NCBI GenBank assembly: GCA_964489245.1
Contig: CAZAXU010000021.1
Span: 1-39,726, forward strand
Reading direction: 5' to 3'
DNA from: CAZAXU01 sp964489245
GTDB taxonomy: Bacteria > Bacteroidota > Bacteroidia > Flavobacteriales > Flavobacteriaceae
DNA: 39,726 nucleotides
A program made the position numbers and the translations under genes. The notes under the pieces are model-generated. The model did not search any database, was not told the DNA's origin, and saw only the letters and a program-made list of their open reading frames with translations. Shown piece after piece: positions 24,656 to 34,308 of this stretch; the first letter of the stretch is position 1, and each line of letters opens with the position of its first letter.

Positions 24656-26500
24656 ATGTGTGGAATTGTAGGCTATATAGGAAACAGAGATGCTTATTCA
24701 ATCATTATTAATGGATTGAGACGTTTGGAATATCGTGGTTATGACAGTGCCGGAATTGCGCTATATCACAATGATTTGATTCTCAGAAAAACCAAAGGAA
24801 AAGTCAAAGATTTGGAGCGACTTTTTGGTGACGAAACAGCAAAATATGGAAATGTGGGCATTGGTCATACAAGATGGGCAACACACGGTGCCCCGAATGA
24901 TGTCAATGCACATCCGCATACGTCAAACTCCGGAAATTTGGTTATTGTTCATAACGGGATTATAGAGAATTATGATACCATCAGAAAGACACTGGAAGAA
25001 AGAGGCTTTACATTTGAAAGCGAAACAGACACCGAAGTTTTGGTGAATTTGATTGAAGATGTGATGCAAAATGAGAATATTAGGTTGGGGAAAGCGGTTC
25101 AAATTGCTTTGAATCAAGTTGTTGGCGCTTATGCCATTGTAGTGTTTGATAAGAATAAACCCAATGAGATTGTGATGGCAAGATTAGGAAGTCCTTTGGC
25201 AATAGGTTTGGGAGAAAATGAATATTTTATTGCTTCTGACGCAACACCCTTTATTGAATATACCAAGAATGCTTTGTATCTTGAGGACGAACAAATGGCA
25301 ATTATTCGCGCGGGTAGAGAACCGGAGATCAGGAATATCAAAGACGATGCAATCATCATCCCTTATATTCAAGAACTGCAGCTGAGTTTAGACCAAATTG
25401 AAAAAGGAGGTTATGACCATTTTATGTTGAAAGAAATCAATGAACAGCCTGATGTGATTAGAGACACCATGCGGGGTAGAGTTTTGCCTGAAAGAAATAT
25501 GATTAAGCTGGCAGGAATAGATAATAACCTGAACAAATTTTTAAATGCCGACAGAATCATTATGATTGGCGCCGGAACATCTTGGCACGCCGGTTTGGTC
25601 GGTGAATATTTATTTGAAGAGTTGGCAAGAATACCGGTTGAAGTGGAATATAGTTCTGAGTTCAGATATAGAAATCCGATTATCAAAGAGAATGATATTG
25701 TGATTCCTGTTTCACAATCGGGAGAGACGGCAGATACGTTGGCGGCGATTAAAATATCTAAAGAACGAAAAGCTTTTATCTATGCCATCTGTAATGTGGT
25801 CGGTTCATCGATTACGAGAGAGTCAGATTCGGGAACTTATACGCATGCAGGTCCTGAAATTGGTGTGGCTTCTACCAAGGCATTCACAACTCAAGTCATG
25901 GTGATGGCAATCATGGCACTTAAGTTGGCAAAAGAAAAAGGCACGATTTCTATCAGCGAATACAATAGTTATCTTTCCGAGTTGCAGACTATTCCGCAAA
26001 AAATAGAACAAGCATTAGAGTCTGATTTGCTGATTCAGCAAGTGGCACATAACTATAAAGATGCTGCCAATTTCTTGTATTTGGGAAGAGGTTTTAATTT
26101 TCCTGTTGCCTTGGAGGGAGCCCTGAAACTCAAAGAAATTTCATACATTCACGCAGAGGGATATCCTGCAGCAGAGATGAAACACGGACCAATTGCTTTG
26201 ATAGATGAAAATATGCCTGTTGTAGTTGTGGCGACCAAAAAAGGACAATATGGAAAGATTGTCAGTAATATTCAGGAAATCAAATCCAGAAAAGGAAAAA
26301 TTATTGCCATTGTAACCAAAGGAGACGTACAAGTGAGAGAATTGGCAGATCATGTGATTGAAATTCCTGAAACCTTGGAAGCATTTTCTCCGCTACTTTC
26401 AATCATACCGCTGCAGTTGTTGTCTTATTATATTGCTGTTTACAGAGGCTGTAATGTAGATCAGCCCAGAAACTTGGCAAAATCGGTTACGGTTGAATAA
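24656..26500 (+). CDS. glmS: Glutamine-fructose-6-phosphate aminotransferase (isomerizing)
   Basis: GlmS makes glucosamine-6-phosphate from fructose-6-phosphate and glutamine, the first step towards UDP-GlcNAc for peptidoglycan and lipid A. The 614 residues show the class II glutaminase domain with nucleophile Cys2 (MCGIVGYIG), HTRWATHG and HNGIIENY, then two SIS sugar-isomerase domains (GAGTSWHAG, SQSGETADTL) and the typical C terminus NLAKSVTVE. The start is 3 bases after the stop of the alternative GlmU, so the two are translationally close and serve one pathway. Confidence 0.98.
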   Translation: MCGIVGYIGNRDAYSIIINGLRRLEYRGYDSAGIALYHNDLILRKTKGKVKDLERLFGDETAKYGNVGIGHTRWATHGAPNDVNAHPHTSNSGNLVIVHNGIIENYDTIRKTLEERGFTFESETDTEVLVNLIEDVMQNENIRLGKAVQIALNQVVGAYAIVVFDKNKPNEIVMARLGSPLAIGLGENEYFIASDATPFIEYTKNALYLEDEQMAIIRAGREPEIRNIKDDAIIIPYIQELQLSLDQIEKGGYDHFMLKEINEQPDVIRDTMRGRVLPERNMIKLAGIDNNLNKFLNADRIIMIGAGTSWHAGLVGEYLFEELARIPVEVEYSSEFRYRNPIIKENDIVIPVSQSGETADTLAAIKISKERKAFIYAICNVVGSSITRESDSGTYTHAGPEIGVASTKAFTTQVMVMAIMALKLAKEKGTISISEYNSYLSELQTIPQKIEQALESDLLIQQVAHNYKDAANFLYLGRGFNFPVALEGALKLKEISYIHAEGYPAAEMKHGPIALIDENMPVVVVATKKGQYGKIVSNIQEIKSRKGKIIAIVTKGDVQVRELADHVIEIPETLEAFSPLLSIIPLQLLSYYIAVYRGCNVDQPRNLAKSVTVE

Positions 26501-26553
26501 ATTCGATAAAATATTTTTTTTGCGAGTAACGTTATAAATGTTCAAAAAAGCAA

Positions 26554-26561
26554 TAGCTTTG
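26554..26561 (+). promoter_or_regulatory. Possible -7 element of the histidine kinase gene
   Basis: TAGCTTTG matches TAnnTTTG exactly and lies 26 bases before the ATG at 26588. The -33 region holds only a GTTA-like sequence, so the promoter is plausible but not firm. Confidence 0.4.
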
Positions 26562-26587
26562 GATATTAAAAATGATAAAATAAACCT

Positions 26588-27727
26588 ATGAAAGACTATT
26601 TGAGCGAACATAAAAGAGCTTTGTTTATTGTTTTTTCTTTATTCGTATTGGCATTTATTCTGTGGAAAACCAATAGTTTTTTTGAAGCTTTCAAGGAAGA
26701 AGAACGCACAAAGATGGAGATTTGGGCGTTGGCAGATAAGTATCTCGTAGAGGCAGGATTAGATGAAAGTAAGAGCATTACTTTGCCGTTGAATATCATT
26801 CAAAGCAACAGCACAATTCCTATCATTTTGGTTGATAGCCAAAACAATATAAACGGGACTTATAATATAAAAATAAAAGACACGCTTCAGCTTTTGAAGA
26901 AAGCCAAGGAATTTGAGAAGCAGAATCCGCCGATATTAATCAATCTGGATGATGGAGAAGAACAAAAGCTGTATTATGGAAATTCTTCTTTATTGAACAA
27001 GCTGACTTATTATCCACTGGTGTTGGTGTTGATTTTTTTACTTTTTTTAGGACTGATTTATTTATATTATAAAACGGGAAAAATATCTGATGAAAATAAG
27101 TTATGGGCGGGCATTGCCAAAGAAACAGCACATCAAATTGGCACTCCTCTGTCTTCTTTGATTGGCTGGGTTGAACTGATGAAAGCAGATGATACTCAAA
27201 AGATTCCTGTCAAAGAATTGGAAAAAGATATTCAACGACTGAATGTCATTTCTCAACGGTTTTCAAAAATAGGTTCTATGCCCAAATTGGAGCATCTGAA
27301 TCTGATTGAAATTACGACTCAGACGGTTGATTATCTGCGTAATCGAAGTCCTAAATCAATTGAATTTAAACTTGAAAAGGAACGTAAGGAAATTTTCGCA
27401 AAAATAAATCCTGAGCTCTATGCTTGGGTGATTGAAAATTTGGTAAAAAATGCCATGGATGCTATGGACGGTGAAGGAACAATAAGCATCTCTTTTTCAG
27501 AGCAGAACAATCGGGTGTTGATTGATATATCGGATACCGGAAAAGGAATTTCATCATCAAAATTCAAAGAGATTTTCAATCCGGGATATACCACAAAAAA
27601 ACGTGGTTGGGGTTTGGGCTTATCTCTAACAAAGCGTATCATTGAAACCTATCATAAAGGAAAAATATTTGTCAAGTCATCTAAAGTGAATCGGGGCACG
27701 ACCTTTAGAATCATGCTGTTTAAGTAA
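26588..27727 (+). CDS. Orphan sensor histidine kinase
   Basis: This 379-residue inner-membrane sensor kinase has a transmembrane helix at about 11-28, a short periplasmic domain (about 29-140), a second helix (about 141-161) and a cytoplasmic kinase core. The phospho-acceptor H182 lies in AKETAHQIGTPLSS, a variant H box common in Bacteroidota kinases. The ATP-binding domain has the N box VIENLVKNAMDAM (281-293), DTGKGI (316-321) and the glycine box GWGLGLSL (340-347). No response regulator is encoded next to it, so its partner and signal are unknown. It may be cotranscribed with glmS or use the -7 element before it. Confidence 0.93.
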   Translation: MKDYLSEHKRALFIVFSLFVLAFILWKTNSFFEAFKEEERTKMEIWALADKYLVEAGLDESKSITLPLNIIQSNSTIPIILVDSQNNINGTYNIKIKDTLQLLKKAKEFEKQNPPILINLDDGEEQKLYYGNSSLLNKLTYYPLVLVLIFLLFLGLIYLYYKTGKISDENKLWAGIAKETAHQIGTPLSSLIGWVELMKADDTQKIPVKELEKDIQRLNVISQRFSKIGSMPKLEHLNLIEITTQTVDYLRNRSPKSIEFKLEKERKEIFAKINPELYAWVIENLVKNAMDAMDGEGTISISFSEQNNRVLIDISDTGKGISSSKFKEIFNPGYTTKKRGWGLGLSLTKRIIETYHKGKIFVKSSKVNRGTTFRIMLFK

Positions 27728-27730
27728 GAT

Positions 27731-28432
27731 TTATTTTCTAAACATTTTCATCAGGAAATCACCGTATTCGCTTGTAACAATCTTCTCGGCAAAAAATCCG
27801 TTTTGTTCTCCTACGGCAGTCAAAGTTTCTTCGTCCAGATAAGTCCAGTCAAAATATTCGGTTTCGTTTTTGTATGAGATATGAAATTTCAAATCGCCGT
27901 AATAACTTCCTTTGGGCAGACGATATCCTTGTTCGAGTTCATACAAATATTTTAAATCGGATGAGTGAATAAGCGCTTGCCCTTCAGGTAAAAGCAGTTT
28001 GTCTAATTGTTGAAACAATCGATGTGCATATTTGGCTTTTCCAACAATGCCGACACCATTCATCAAAAGTAGAATAGTGTCAAACTTTTTCTTTTCATAG
28101 GAGAAGAAATTTTGTAATACAACATCTTTAAGACCCCGATCTTTCATCACTTTGTGTCCGAATGCTGAAAAGTCAATTGCTGTGATGTTTTGCCCTTGTT
28201 CTTGCAACCATATGCTATGACTGCCGCTTCCGGCACCTACGTCAAGAATCTTTCCTCGACACATTTTCAAAGCTTTTTGTTCTGTAACAGGCATTTCGTC
28301 AAAGTCTCTAAAAAGATAGGAAACAGGCAATATCTCTTGTGGGGTAAGATTGGTCCAAGTGATGATATCTTCGGGACTATGGTCAAACCAATAGTCATAC
28401 AATGCTTTTCCAAACAGGTCTTTTTTGTTCAA
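27731..28432 (-). CDS. Class I SAM-dependent methyltransferase
   Basis: The 233-residue protein has a Rossmann methyltransferase core with motif I KILDVGAGSGSHS (61-73), an acidic residue at the end of strand 2 (ITAIDFS) and FDTILLLMNGVGIVG as motif IV region. Substrate cannot be named. The first codon of this reading is TTG at 28430-28432; no ATG exists between the upstream in-frame stop and residue 47, so TTG is the probable start. It ends 3 bases from the histidine kinase stop, tail to tail, and lies 34 bases after the DUF5916 gene on the same strand, so cotranscription with that gene is possible. Confidence 0.85.
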   Translation of the reverse strand: MNKKDLFGKALYDYWFDHSPEDIITWTNLTPQEILPVSYLFRDFDEMPVTEQKALKMCRGKILDVGAGSGSHSIWLQEQGQNITAIDFSAFGHKVMKDRGLKDVVLQNFFSYEKKKFDTILLLMNGVGIVGKAKYAHRLFQQLDKLLLPEGQALIHSSDLKYLYELEQGYRLPKGSYYGDLKFHISYKNETEYFDWTYLDEETLTAVGEQNGFFAEKIVTSEYGDFLMKMFRK

Positions 28433-28466
28433 GATTTTAGATTTGTTGCAATTTAGTCAATAGAAT

Positions 28467-30884
28467 TTAAAACCATTGATTTTTTACGGTGTTATAGTCT
28501 ATATAATAGATTACTTTCAGTATAAAACTATGCTTTTGGGGTTGAGCAAATAAATTGCTCATATTTTCAAGCACGTTAAGCTCTGCCTGCTCATCGACTT
28601 TGAATATATTGTTTCTGTAAAGAAGAGACATTTGGCTTCCGGGAGCGAATTCCCATGAATAACCAATATCTAAATTCCAAATATTAAAATTAAGATTATG
28701 ATTTCCTGAATAATTGGATGAAGTTAAGCTGCCGTTATCATTGAGAATATAAAACTTATCATAACGAACGGGAGACCAATAATATCGGAAGTTGACTTTG
28801 ATGCCTGATTTGACATTGAAATTATAAATAAATGTCCATGTTTGCGTCAGGCTGTGTTGCTCTCTGTTTCCAAAAATAATATCGTCATTATCAATTTTGA
28901 CAAATCTTTTGAAGTTGTTCTTTTTTTGATATTTTCCCCGGAATTTGATTTTGAATTGATTGGAGACTCTTAGTCTGGCTGAAAGTCGGGTTTCAAAAAA
29001 GTTTTGATCATCTTTTATAGATGAAAAATAGCCGGCACTGGCATCAATTGCCAGCGTTTTTCTATAGTCTGTGGATACAAAAGCCCAACCTCCGGTGTTG
29101 GGTGAACTCAGCAGATATCTGCCTTCAACTCTGGGTTCATGATAGTCATACTCATCACCCATATATTTTAGTCCCATTCCATAGCTGAGGTGTTTTTTGT
29201 TGGTGGCAAATGCTTTTGCTTCAATCACATAGTCAGCATAAGAATAAGGTTTGAAGCGATATTCCGTGTCTGCATAAAGTTCAATGTTAAAACGATTGAA
29301 GTGTTTTGTGGGTTTCAAGATGCCATAGTTGTAGAACAGGGCATATTCAATATAATTATTTCTTCGATTGAAGCCTAAATCATTGATGTTAAACTTGTTG
29401 TCCATAAATTCTATTGCGCCTCCATAGTTGTGTTTGCCGTCTTTTTTTGAAAGGGTCATTTCTCCTTTATATCCTTTTTCTGTTTTTTTGTGGTCATTGA
29501 TATAGTCCATTGCCACATTTCCCTTTAGATTTGTTGTATTATTGTTGTTATACAAATCATAGACGAATCCGGTGGCATTGGCATCTCTTCCTGAACCTTG
29601 TCTGACCACATTTGTGTTGATCAAACTCACTGATGAGTTATTTTTAAAAGCATAGTCCAACACCATGACATTATAGTTGGCAAAGGGTTCTGTAACCACA
29701 TTTCTTGTTTGTCCGTTTAGGGTGTCTTTAAGTGTGGCTTTTGCTTGGTTGGTGATGGCATTGAGAAAACCTATTCCCAAACCGTTTTTCATTCTGCCGG
29801 ATATTTTGATTGCATTAATCAGCGGTGTGTTCAAAGGGTTTTCTTCAATGATTTCGTGTTCTTTCAATTCTTTTTTAGCTTTTCCGAATTCGGTGGGTTT
29901 GCTACCTATTCTGCGAGAATAGAATAAGTTTCCTTTGTTGAAAAGCTGAACGCCTTCCGTGAAAAATTGTCGTTTTTCTTTATAGAATTGTTCAAAAGGA
30001 CCGAGGTTTAGCGTTACATTGTCGTAAGGGGTATCACTAAAATCCGGAATTAAAGTAGCATCCAAGGTGAAGCTTTCGCTCAAACCGTATTTCAAATCCA
30101 TTCCATAGCTATAGCCAAAAGTGTTTTTTTTGTTATAACTGGTGTTGATTAAAGACACATAAGGATAAAGACTCAATCTGACAGGAGGTTTAATGTTTTG
30201 AATTCCTTTTATTTTGCCCAGAAATTGTAAAACATCACCTTCCTTTTTTTTGTCGACATAAGTCCAAGAATAGGATTCTTTTCTCTTTGTGATATTTCTG
30301 GCAAAAGTAATTCCCCATTCTTGTTCGTTATTATTTTTGAAACGTAGTGCGGAGTAGGGAATAGACATTTCAACAACCCAAGATTTGTCTGTGAAGCTTA
30401 CGGCGGATTTCCATACGGCATTCCAACTCATATCGGAATTGTTGGTTCCTTGAATGCCATCCAATTGTGTTCCGCTAGATAAAACCGTGAAAATATAGGT
30501 GTTTCCGGGAGCCAGAAACGGATTAATCAGAATAGAGAAACTGTCTGCTTGTGCAAACTGATCTCTTAGTGCAAATTCCATTGGAATATCATCCGGATTT
30601 GGGTCATGCATAATAGCCAAAATATAGAGTGCGGCATCGTCATAGGCTATTTTTACTTCGGTTTTATAGTCTTTTGGAGCAGGATCTCCATCTCCCGGAT
30701 TGAACATAAAAAAATCACTTGCCGTGTTTGCTTTGTCCCATATTTCATCTGAAGCAATGCCATCAATTTTTGGCGTTTTTTGTACTCTAACGGCTTCAAT
30801 TTCTTTTCCTTGCTTATTCTGAGAATATGCAGAATGAATTGATAACAGGAAAAGCAAAGCAATTGCAATATTGCATTTTTTCAT
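28467..30884 (-). CDS. DUF5916 outer-membrane protein with CBM9-like N-terminal domain
   Basis: This 805-residue exported protein starts MKKCNIAIALLFLLSIHSAYSQ, a signal peptide ending at SYSQ-like AYSQ. The N-terminal domain (about 30-220; TPKIDGIASDEIWDKA, VVEMSIPYSALRF) resembles family 9 carbohydrate-binding modules, and the rest resembles DUF5916, with many alternating hydrophobic strands and a terminal Phe, as in outer-membrane beta barrels. FFTEGVQLFNKGNLFYSRRIG is a family-typical stretch. A longer frame to 30926 adds 14 residues before the signal and is rejected. Function in the family is unknown; the domain order suggests surface binding or export of a glycan-like ligand. Confidence 0.87.
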   Translation of the reverse strand: MKKCNIAIALLFLLSIHSAYSQNKQGKEIEAVRVQKTPKIDGIASDEIWDKANTASDFFMFNPGDGDPAPKDYKTEVKIAYDDAALYILAIMHDPNPDDIPMEFALRDQFAQADSFSILINPFLAPGNTYIFTVLSSGTQLDGIQGTNNSDMSWNAVWKSAVSFTDKSWVVEMSIPYSALRFKNNNEQEWGITFARNITKRKESYSWTYVDKKKEGDVLQFLGKIKGIQNIKPPVRLSLYPYVSLINTSYNKKNTFGYSYGMDLKYGLSESFTLDATLIPDFSDTPYDNVTLNLGPFEQFYKEKRQFFTEGVQLFNKGNLFYSRRIGSKPTEFGKAKKELKEHEIIEENPLNTPLINAIKISGRMKNGLGIGFLNAITNQAKATLKDTLNGQTRNVVTEPFANYNVMVLDYAFKNNSSVSLINTNVVRQGSGRDANATGFVYDLYNNNNTTNLKGNVAMDYINDHKKTEKGYKGEMTLSKKDGKHNYGGAIEFMDNKFNINDLGFNRRNNYIEYALFYNYGILKPTKHFNRFNIELYADTEYRFKPYSYADYVIEAKAFATNKKHLSYGMGLKYMGDEYDYHEPRVEGRYLLSSPNTGGWAFVSTDYRKTLAIDASAGYFSSIKDDQNFFETRLSARLRVSNQFKIKFRGKYQKKNNFKRFVKIDNDDIIFGNREQHSLTQTWTFIYNFNVKSGIKVNFRYYWSPVRYDKFYILNDNGSLTSSNYSGNHNLNFNIWNLDIGYSWEFAPGSQMSLLYRNNIFKVDEQAELNVLENMSNLFAQPQKHSFILKVIYYIDYNTVKNQWF

Positions 30885-31065
30885 CGATTTGATTATTTTG
30901 GTTTTTAGAAAGACTGATAATTGCATCTTTTGTTACAACAAAGGTTGAATTTTATTTTGAATCGATATGTTAAAATATTCACAAAAATAAAACAAATTTG
31001 TTTACGGCAGGCGTTTTAAATTAACTATTTTTTAACTGTTTTGTTTGTGGATTTTTCGGCAAACC

Positions 31066-31082
31066 CTATACGTACGGTATAG
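31066..31082. promoter_or_regulatory. Short palindrome upstream of the TonB receptor
   Basis: CTATAC (31066-31071) and GTATAG (31077-31082) form an inverted repeat around GTACG, 36 bases before the receptor ATG. A TTTG sits 19 bases before the TATA at 31067, but the sequence there is not TAnnTTTG. It could be an operator or a promoter part; nothing firmer can be said. Confidence 0.3.
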
Positions 31083-31117
31083 TTTTTGCGGGCATATTTG
31101 CTTAAAATTCACAGACT

Positions 31118-33457
31118 ATGAATAGGTTTTTTATTCTTTTTTTATTCTTATCTACAACGCTTTTTTCCCAACAAAAATATACCCTTAGCGGCAGTTTAAG
31201 AGACGCATCATCCGGAGAAGATTTAATGGGAGTGAACGTTTTTCTTAAGGACAATATTACTAAGGGAACCGTGAGTAATTATTACGGCTTTTATTCTTTG
31301 AGTTTGCCTGCCGGAAAATACATTTTGGTCTATAGTTTTTTAGGATATAAAACACAAGAAATTCACATAGATTTAAACAAGTCCGTTCGGCAAGATGTTT
31401 TGTTGGTTCCTGATAACGAGTCACTGAAAGAAGTGGTGATTAGTGTGGAAAATAAAACCAGAAATATAAGGACTACAGCCGTAGGTTTGGATAAAATCAG
31501 CATCAAAGAGATTGAAAACATTCCTGTTCTTTTGGGAGAGAAGGATATTTTGAAAACCATTCAGCTTCTTCCGGGAGTGAAAACGGCAGGAGAAGGACAA
31601 TCTGGGTTTTATGTTCGTGGAGGGAATTTAGATGAGAATTTGATTTTACTCGATGAAGCTCCCGTATATAATGCTTCTCATCTAATGGGTTTCTTTTCTG
31701 TGTTTAATTCAGATGCTCTCAGGGATGTAAATTTATATAAAGGACACATTCCTGCCAGATACGGCAGCAGGCTTTCTTCCGTGCTTGAAGTCAGGATGAA
31801 GGAAGGAAATAATCAGGAATTTCACGGACAGGGAGGCATTGGTTTGATTTCTTCTCGTTTAACACTTGAAGGACCAATCATAAAAGATAAATCATCATTT
31901 GTGGTCTCTGCCCGAAGAACTTATGCGGATATCGTCATGAAAGCCATAAAAAACGATCCTGATTTGGACAATACTTCGTTATATTTCTATGATTTTAATA
32001 TGAAAGCAAACTATAGATTCAACAAAAACAATCGTTTGTTTGTTTCCGGCTATTTCGGTAGAGATGTTTTCGGGTTTGAAGATGGGGCGGATAAGATGTC
32101 TTTCAAATGGGGAAATGCAACTGCAACTATGAGATACAATCATATTTTTAATGACAAATTGTTCTCAAATACCTCATTGATTTTTAGCGACTATAATTAT
32201 AAGATCAACTTGAAAGAAAAAGGAACGACCACTTATTTTTTTGACTTGGGCGCCAAGATTCAAGATGTTTCGTTGAAAAATAAGTTCAACTATTATCTCA
32301 ATGATAAAAACAAAATAGATTTTGGTTTTGAGTTGGTGCATCATACCATAAAGCCGGGAGTTTTCAGAACCAATATGAATGGAGAAGACGGCAGTATGCC
32401 AAATTTGCAAAACAGATATTTATTGGAGAGTGCAATTTATGCATCGAATGAACAGAAACTCACGGAAGATATTAATCTTTATTATGGTTTGAGATATACC
32501 AATTTCATCCACTTTGGTCCCGGAAATTTTGAAAAGTATAATGCTGACGGGGATGTTGTTTTTAAGAAAAAATACGGAAAAACAGATATTGTCAAAATAT
32601 TTCATGGTCTGGCACCAAGAATCAGCTTGAGCTATGCTTTGGATGATAGGCAATCTTTTAAAGCCGCTTATGCCAAGACCTATCAATTTTTGCATTTGAT
32701 GTCAAATTCCACCTCATCCAATCCGACAGATGTTTGGATGCCCAGCGGACTGAATATTCCACCACAAGTTTCGCATCAGGAAAGCTTGGGCTATTTCAGA
32801 AACATGAGAGACGGACTATTGGAATTTTCTGCGGAAGTTTATTATAAGAATCAGAAAAATGTGGTGGACTATAAAACAGGCACGAGTGTTACATTAAATC
32901 CTAAGGTTGAGAAGTACTTGCTCTATGGAAAAGGAAAAGCATACGGATTGGAATTGATGCTCAGAAAAAAACAAGGAAAGCTTACCGGATGGGTTTCCTA
33001 CACATTATCTCGTTCGTTGAAACAGTTTGACGGAATTGACAACGGAAAATGGTTTTCTGCCAAACAAGACAGAATTCATGACATTTCCGTGGTGGCAAAT
33101 TATAAACTCAGCGAGCGAACCGAGTTGTCCGGCGTATGGGTGTATTATACAGGAAATGCGGTGACTTTTCCGGCAGGATTTTATAACATAAACGGACAAG
33201 AATATCCTTATTTTACGGAGAGAAACGGTGGAAGAATGCCAAATTATCATCGATTGGATTTGTCGGTGACATTACACAACGATCCATCTAAAAAATTCAG
33301 GTCTAGTTGGAATTTTTCCGTTTATAATGCATACGGACAGATGAATCCTTATTTGATTTATTTTAAGAGAGATTATGAAAACAATAATGACTTGACGGCA
33401 AAGCAAGTCACGTTGTTTAAATGGGTGCCTTCAATTAGTTATAATTTTAAATTCTAA
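31118..33457 (+). CDS. TonB-dependent receptor with carboxypeptidase-like regulatory domain
   Basis: This 779-residue outer-membrane receptor takes up or senses a ligand using TonB energy. It has a signal peptide (1-18, ending LFSQ), a carboxypeptidase-D regulatory-like beta domain (about 22-105; YTLSGSLRDASSGEDLMGV), a plug domain (about 125-235; LLPGVKTAGEGQSGFYVRGG) and a 22-strand-type barrel ending in aromatic Phe. The plug begins IPVLLGEKDILKTIQLLPGV, typical of the Bacteroidota receptors that pair with DUF4249 lipoproteins. No SusD gene is present, so a polysaccharide utilisation role is not supported. Ligand unknown. The partner lipoprotein follows after 13 bases. Confidence 0.95.
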   Translation: MNRFFILFLFLSTTLFSQQKYTLSGSLRDASSGEDLMGVNVFLKDNITKGTVSNYYGFYSLSLPAGKYILVYSFLGYKTQEIHIDLNKSVRQDVLLVPDNESLKEVVISVENKTRNIRTTAVGLDKISIKEIENIPVLLGEKDILKTIQLLPGVKTAGEGQSGFYVRGGNLDENLILLDEAPVYNASHLMGFFSVFNSDALRDVNLYKGHIPARYGSRLSSVLEVRMKEGNNQEFHGQGGIGLISSRLTLEGPIIKDKSSFVVSARRTYADIVMKAIKNDPDLDNTSLYFYDFNMKANYRFNKNNRLFVSGYFGRDVFGFEDGADKMSFKWGNATATMRYNHIFNDKLFSNTSLIFSDYNYKINLKEKGTTTYFFDLGAKIQDVSLKNKFNYYLNDKNKIDFGFELVHHTIKPGVFRTNMNGEDGSMPNLQNRYLLESAIYASNEQKLTEDINLYYGLRYTNFIHFGPGNFEKYNADGDVVFKKKYGKTDIVKIFHGLAPRISLSYALDDRQSFKAAYAKTYQFLHLMSNSTSSNPTDVWMPSGLNIPPQVSHQESLGYFRNMRDGLLEFSAEVYYKNQKNVVDYKTGTSVTLNPKVEKYLLYGKGKAYGLELMLRKKQGKLTGWVSYTLSRSLKQFDGIDNGKWFSAKQDRIHDISVVANYKLSERTELSGVWVYYTGNAVTFPAGFYNINGQEYPYFTERNGGRMPNYHRLDLSVTLHNDPSKKFRSSWNFSVYNAYGQMNPYLIYFKRDYENNNDLTAKQVTLFKWVPSISYNFKF

Positions 33458-33470
33458 AAAACATAAACAC

Positions 33471-34298
33471 ATGAAAAAATATATATTGATTTTTATACTA
33501 TTACCTTTTTTCTTTGCGTGTGAAAAAAAAGTGAATCTTAAATTGGAAGAAATGCCTCCGACCATTGTTGTGGAATCGATTATTTCTTCAGACGCACAAG
33601 AATCATTTGTAAAGTTGTCTTGGTCTAAAGGACTGACTTCATCTAACGGGCATAATGACAAGCTTATTTCTGATGCGCAGGTTATTGTTGTTGACCCTCA
33701 GGGAAATGATATCATATTCACGCCGGATGCATCAAAAGTCTATAGAACAACGACACCCGCACTTCAAACCGGAATATATCGACTGAAGATTGATAAAGAC
33801 AGCCATCATGTGCTTGCAACAAAACAAATGCCGAGAGCGGTTGTTTTGAATGATTTTGATATCAAAGAAATTAGGCATGATGAATGGAGAGATTATGAAT
33901 TGGAACTTTTTTTTCAGGATGACCCTAATCAAAAAGATTATTATATGATAACTTATACTCAGACATCTTCCGGACACGAGTGGAGAGAAGATTATTTGCG
34001 TCCTGTTCTTTTTAGCGATACGGATTATGACACGCAAGCGCAACGTTATAAAATGTCTTATTACGGATATTTTCCCGATAACACGCCAACAAGGGTTAAA
34101 ATGAGATTATATCATATAGACAAACAAGTGTTTGATTATTTTGAGACTTTGGATAAATTGGGCGATATGGGTTTTGGCAGCTCACCGTTTACCACATCGG
34201 TTCCCGGCAATCCCAATTCTGTGATAGAAAACGGTATCGGATATTTTATTGCTGCTCCGGTTAGCCGGATAACCAAAGAGTTCAGCTTTGGAGATTGA
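33471..34298 (+). CDS. DUF4249 lipoprotein
   Basis: The 275-residue protein begins with a lipoprotein signal, MKKYILIFILLPFFFACEKK, where Cys17 is the lipid-attachment residue. The region after it (LKLEEMPPTIVVESIISSDA...SFVKLSWSKGL) is the DUF4249 pattern of a beta-sandwich followed by an aromatic-rich C-terminal half. Members lie directly after TonB-dependent receptors and are thought to be their surface or periplasmic partners. The gene is 13 bases after the receptor and forms a two-gene unit with it. Substrate is unknown. Confidence 0.9.
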   Translation: MKKYILIFILLPFFFACEKKVNLKLEEMPPTIVVESIISSDAQESFVKLSWSKGLTSSNGHNDKLISDAQVIVVDPQGNDIIFTPDASKVYRTTTPALQTGIYRLKIDKDSHHVLATKQMPRAVVLNDFDIKEIRHDEWRDYELELFFQDDPNQKDYYMITYTQTSSGHEWREDYLRPVLFSDTDYDTQAQRYKMSYYGYFPDNTPTRVKMRLYHIDKQVFDYFETLDKLGDMGFGSSPFTTSVPGNPNSVIENGIGYFIAAPVSRITKEFSFGD

Positions 34299-34308
34299 CA
34301 AAGAGTTG

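Noticed and set aside
31118..34298. Polysaccharide utilisation locus
   Set aside because: There is a TonB receptor but no SusD homologue, glycoside hydrolase or sulfatase around it.
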